Assembly: GCA_007922195.1 (NCBI GenBank)
Contig: ML682014.1
Location: 4,242,631-4,306,630, forward strand
DNA: 64,000 bases
Reading direction: 5' to 3'
Source: Podocnemis expansa
Taxonomy: Eukaryota > Chordata > Testudines > Podocnemididae
Positions within the stretch are counted from its first letter, which is position 1; every line of letters begins with the position of its first letter. The notes beneath the pieces are model-generated. The model saw only the letters and a list, made by a program, of their open reading frames with translations. It searched no databases and had not been told where the DNA came from. The translations under genes and the position numbers were made by a program. Of this stretch, positions 60,130 through 64,000 are shown piece by piece.

Positions 60130-61332
60130 ATAATTGACTCAGTAAATAACAGAGACAAGATAGGTGAAGGAACATTTTAATTGAATCAACTTTGGTTGAG
60201 GAGACAGACAAGCTTTTAAACTTACACAGAGCTCTTTTTCAGGTCTGGGAAATGTACTCGCAGGCTATGCCTATACAGAAATTTAAAAAAAGGCTCATTC
60301 AGCTCATCTGACAGGTTCATGGTGCTGAAGCACCCTGTGGAAATGAAAAGCCCTTGAGCTCAGGCTCCAGTCTGAGCCCAGATGTCTACTTAGTGATTTT
60401 TTTGCCTGTAGTCCAAGACCCCTGAGTCCACGTCAGAAAGTTCAGGCCAGCTATGGGTCTTTTCTTCCCTGTGTAGATGTGCACAGAGTGTCAGAGCCAA
60501 ATACAAGATAACTAGACTGTTTAGCATAAGGAATTATCACACATTTCAAGGGACCATTCAAGGTAAAGCTGTCCCATTACATTTGTCCAGGTCATAGGAA
60601 GAACAAAAGTCTGGATAGAGGGGACATTAAGTGGGTTATAGATTGTTGCAATAAACCATAAATCCAGCGTCTTTGTTCAGCCCATGATTTCAGTATTTAG
60701 CAAAGCTATGAATTTAAGCTCCCAGGTTTGACTTTTGAAATTGTTGTCCAAGTTTCCTTTGAGGATGAAGACTGAGCTGTCAGGAGTAGATTGATCACAT
60801 TGTGGAGAGTGTTCACCCATAAGGGGTATAGTATTTTTGTCTTTTATCAGTTTTCTGTGCGAGTTCATCATCACCATATCACCTGTGGGTGAACATTCTC
60901 TACAAAATGATCACTCTACATCTGACCTCTTGGTCCTCATTCTTAAAAGAAACTTTCACAACACCTTCAAAAGACAAGTCTGGGAGCTTAAATTCATAGC
61001 TTTGCTAGATACTAAAATCATGGGCTGAACAGAGACGTTGGATTTATAGCTTATTGCAACAATCTATAACCTACCTAACCCCCTTACTCACCCCTGCAGC
61101 TTTTTTCCCTTGTCGCTGGACCAATATACCTTGAATGATCTTTTGAAATGTGCGTTAACTCCTTATGCTAAACAGTCTGTCTACCTTATCTTTAGCAGTG
61201 CCTTTCACAGACCTGAGGAGTTCTATATAAGCTCACAAGCTTCTTTCTCACTAACTGAAGTTGGTTTAATAAAAGATATTACCTTATCCACGTTGTTTGT
61301 CTACTACCCTGGTACCAATGTAGCTACATCAC
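60130..61332. mobile_element. PLE family 2, inverted-arm copy
   Basis: Left arm (60130-60250 plus 60486-60830) is antisense; right arm (60875-61310) is sense. They align over about 400 bp, for example 'gggagcttaaattcatagct' on the right and its complement near 60703-60722. Each arm encodes the C-terminus of a PLE endonuclease ending WELKFIALL-TxIMG and a stop. The right arm continues through 'acctgaggagttctatataa', 'gaagttggtttaataaaaga' and a tail 'ggtaccaatgtagctacatc' that the left arm lacks. A MITE interrupts the left arm. Confidence 0.8.
60255..60485. mobile_element. MITE nested in PLE family 2 left arm
   Basis: Left end ctatgcctatacagaaattt; right end ttccctgtgtagatgtgcac, a loose inverted match of the TGTGTAGAC-type. 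The inside has 'cttgagctcaggctccagtc' and 'gagcccagatgtctac'. The two PLE arms show it is an insertion: the right arm runs straight through the position where the left arm is interrupted. Confidence 0.65.
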
Positions 61333-62507
61333 CACTGTAGACCCACCAGTAAATAAGGTAAATTTTGCTGTAGGAATTATATCCTGGTGTTAGCCCAAAG
61401 AAATTTTTGAAGAGGCTGTGTATAAATGTACTATACTATGGGTACAGCTACTTGAAAATATTGCAACTACCCCTACTCCAGGGAGGAACAATTCTAAGCT
61501 GCTTTTTCAAATGATGGATGTGAGTGATTTTCATGAACAATCTACAATATCCTTTTTTATCATCACGTCTCTGCAACCCTGGGAGGAGAAAGTAGATAAA
61601 AGCTGCAATTTTTATACAAACACTTTGAAGTCTTTAAATTGGACACTGCCACTTTAATAACCCACACCTGTTTAAGATTTGTGTTTCACAGAGTTCCTGA
61701 TACTGTAATGAGCCCTGAACATCAGGCTGAGAATGTGATCAGGACAATACAATTAATCAACGGCCCATGCACAATTTCAACAACACAAAAATTGCATGCA
61801 GTTAGATTTTTTAGCTAAAACCAATATTTCATGCAATGGAAAGGGTGAAGTTTCAATGCATAACAAAAGAATGCTTCTGAGTTTAAAAAAACTGGCAGTC
61901 AGCAGGGCCATGTGAAGGTGAGTGCATAAATCAAATAACTATACCATCTGTTATAGCAAACTTAACAGGAATTAAGTGGCCCATATTTTCTAAAAATACC
62001 TTTCATTGCAATGCACAGAACTACAACTCAAGCAATGACTGATGAAGAATATTGGAATTGGACTTTAATTAGGAAGTGTTGAATTTGGAATACAATGTGA
62101 GCTCAGTCATACTATCAGAAAGATGAGCTTATTAACAGAGAAAAAGGAATGAACATAAATGTGCAGTACCCTCTTTCAGTAGTTTAACAATAATATATAC
62201 TATTCCTTGCTCTCAACAAGGAAGGATTAAGTAGTACATACTTCAAAAGTCACAGTGAACAAGCGCATGTGTGCCCCTCCAGTGGACCTTATACATCACT
62301 TTTTAAAACAAGGCTGGGAAATTCACTCACAAAAAAAATCTTTAATAAAGAACTAGAGTTAAAGGAGTGGTGAGAAAGTCCCTTTGTAAATGGTTATGTA
62401 CTAGAAAGCATAAACGTAGCTCTGGTGAATGGGGTCCTAAAGGTCCATGGATTAAATGGAAGTAACTCCCATTATTTTGATTTTTAACAATGGTTGGGGG
62501 CTCTGAC
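61333..62507. other. Unassigned AT-rich stretch
   Basis: No gene or named repeat recognised. The frame at 61418-61657 has no recognisable features. Confidence 0.45.
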
Positions 62508-62700
62508 ATGGGTCATTGGAGACCCAGATTCAATTTGCTGCTCCACCACAGTCTTCTTGTGTGAACTTGGGCTAATTGCTCAGTCTCTAGGTCCTTTAAT
62601 TCCCTTTCTGTAAAATGGCAGTCTTCAAAAGGAGATGGGCACCAGTGAGGTGAATGTGGCTAATACCCCTCTGCACAAGGGAGATACACACACCTAAATG
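62508..62700 (+). repeat. MIR-like (CORE-SINE) fragment
   Basis: Order of motifs: 'gacccagattcaatttgctg' (B-box-side remnant), 'ctccaccacagtcttcttgt', 'gtgaacttgggctaattgct' (the CORE TGTGACCTTGGGCAAGT region), 'attccctttctgtaaaatgg', then a weaker 3' part. Fits a sense MIR-type SINE better than the copy at 5.8 kb. Confidence 0.65.
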
Positions 62701-63529
62701 GAGACAGTGCATTATGATCACCCACCAGCACTTCTGCATATTCACTTCCAATGCTAACTAGGGGGAACAAACATGGGCAGAGGAATGCTTGAGGTTACTT
62801 CCCTCCCCACCCACATCCCTGGCCATTTAAAAGAATGACAGTCATTTGTGTAATGCACTACACAGATGAGAGCCACAGGAACGACCTCTTTTATTACATG
62901 CTTATACAATGCCCAGCCCTAGCACCAGAGGATCCTGGATTGGGGCGTGTACTGCAATACAAATAGCGACATTTTTAAAAAAATAAAAAGAGGCAATTTG
63001 GTGAGTAGGATAGCACAGATTCGCAGCTTCATTAGAAAAGAGACATGTTCAAATACTGCTGAGCTAGGCATGGTATAAAACTCTATATGGAAAAGATGAC
63101 GAGATATGGGGAGTGAGTGAGATGTTCTGAGAAAGAGAGGGTAATGGCCTGTGGGCTTTCAAGGGGCAAAGAAACTAGAATGTAAAGAAAATACAAAAGA
63201 TAAAAAACAAAATAAATTTGTAGAACTGAAGATGGAGTCTTGAATGAGAAAGGAGGAGAAAAGGTTGATCTTTGGGAAAAGACAACAGCAATTTCTAAAG
63301 AGTAGGAAAATACACATTTAAACCTGGGGTCTCTGCTTGGCTCTGCAACAGAACTGCTTTTTTAACTTCACATCTGTGCCCTGGTTTTCCTCTCTCACTT
63401 TTTGTCTCTTTTCTATATACTATAAGTTTTTCAGACTCTTTCATGCTATACACATGTACAATGCCTACGACAGTAGGACCTTATCTCAGCTGAGGTATCA
63501 TGGTGTGTCTGTACTCAAATAATAGATTT

Positions 63530-63680
63530 TGGTGAGAGCTGGTCAAGAATTTTCCTTCTCAACTTTTAAAAACAGAAAATGCAGTTTCCTCAAAACCAAA
63601 AATTTTCAATGGGAAAATTTCAATGTAAAAAAAATTTAAGTTTTCCCATCAGGAAAACCAAACAAAATATTTTATCTTAG
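63530..63680. mobile_element. AT-rich MITE, GAGCTGGTCAAGAATTTTCC end
   Basis: Starts with gagctggtcaagaattttcc and continues with alternating aaaatttt-rich blocks ('aaaaattttcaatgggaaaa', 'aagttttcccatcaggaaaa') that can pair with each other. Same end type as near 26.9 kb in the opposite orientation. The far end is not clear. Confidence 0.45.
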
Positions 63681-64000
63681 GTCAGTTCAATGTGAATGGA
63701 AACTTTATTCACTGAACACAGTCACAAGTTTTGTAAATTGCATATTTCTATTGAGTGCGTTCCTCAAGGAGTTCTAGTTTGGATTCCTGATGCCTTACTT
63801 CTTGCCAGTGGGCCAGTTTCTTCCATGATGTAACACAGCATCCGTATGACAACCAAATGATGCGGCACATCAAGGGAGACGCATGGCTTCATGGGAGATT
63901 AGTCCATCTGGGTAGCCCATAAAAACATCTGTCATTGAAATACAGCTGACATGAGCCAGTGCAATTTAGCTCCGTACTCACTCAAAATGAAATGTTTCAC

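Noticed and set aside
60677..61028. Two similar short ORFs on opposite strands, considered as duplicated host genes
   Set aside because: Both are C-terminal pieces of a Penelope-like endonuclease within the inverted arms of one element.
1..64000. CRISPR arrays, phage, bacterial operons or a biosynthetic cluster
   Set aside because: No regularly spaced repeats, no dense coding, no ribosome-binding-site pattern; the repeats are all vertebrate retroelements and MITEs.

Overview
The window looks like non-coding nuclear DNA of an amniote vertebrate. The best guess is a turtle (Testudines); a crocodilian is the alternative. The guess rests on the repeats: CR1 LINEs, two families of short Penelope-like element (PLE) copies, hAT-type and other MITEs, MIR/CORE-SINE-like pieces, a decayed L2-like LINE, and a tRNA-headed SINE whose tail resembles the CR1 3' end. 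It is AT-rich and intron-like or intergenic. I found no bacterial gene organisation, no rRNA, no CRISPR array and no intact host gene. Almost all open reading frames of 60 to 250 codons are chance frames, many of them inside repeats.

Layout. 1-6 kb: a hAT-type MITE, a PLE end, two diverged copies of an unidentified repeat, and a MIR-like SINE. 6.6-7.5 kb: two PLE copies. 13.8-15.1 kb: a CR1 reverse-transcriptase fragment and a MITE. 17.2-18.6 kb: a palindromic repeat, a tRNA-derived SINE and a hairpin-shaped PLE copy. 19.5 kb: the best candidate host exon. 24.1-26.1 kb: a MITE with target-site duplications, a PLE with inverted arms, and a second MITE with a perfect 8-bp duplication. 27.9-28.4 kb: two exon-like segments. 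30.7 kb: another MITE with a perfect 8-bp duplication. 32.3-35.9 kb: a sense CR1 fragment meeting an antisense CR1 fragment. 39.8-40.3 kb: the 3' end of a sense PLE. 43.1-43.9 kb: hairpins and a G-rich tract. 45.3-48 kb: a TTCGAATT-rich MITE, an antisense PLE with a readable GIY-YIG endonuclease, and another MITE. 48.5-50.9 kb: an antisense CR1 split by an LTR-like insertion. 56.1-57.5 kb: a 1-kb foldback element with a GC-rich core, then a small hAT MITE. 58.2-59.5 kb: L2-like and CR1 pieces. 60.1-61.3 kb: a second PLE family with inverted arms and a nested MITE. 62.5 kb: a MIR-like SINE. Near the right end: an AT-rich MITE.

The most unusual material is the PLE set. Five copies (four of one family, one of another) carry the element's 3'-terminal sequence at both ends in inverted orientation. 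One end only has an extra tail of about 40 nt. The shared terminus contains CTGATGA, a short hairpin and GAAA, which resembles a hammerhead ribozyme core, although the full fold could not be shown by eye. Family names come from recognising sequence patterns, not from database searches.
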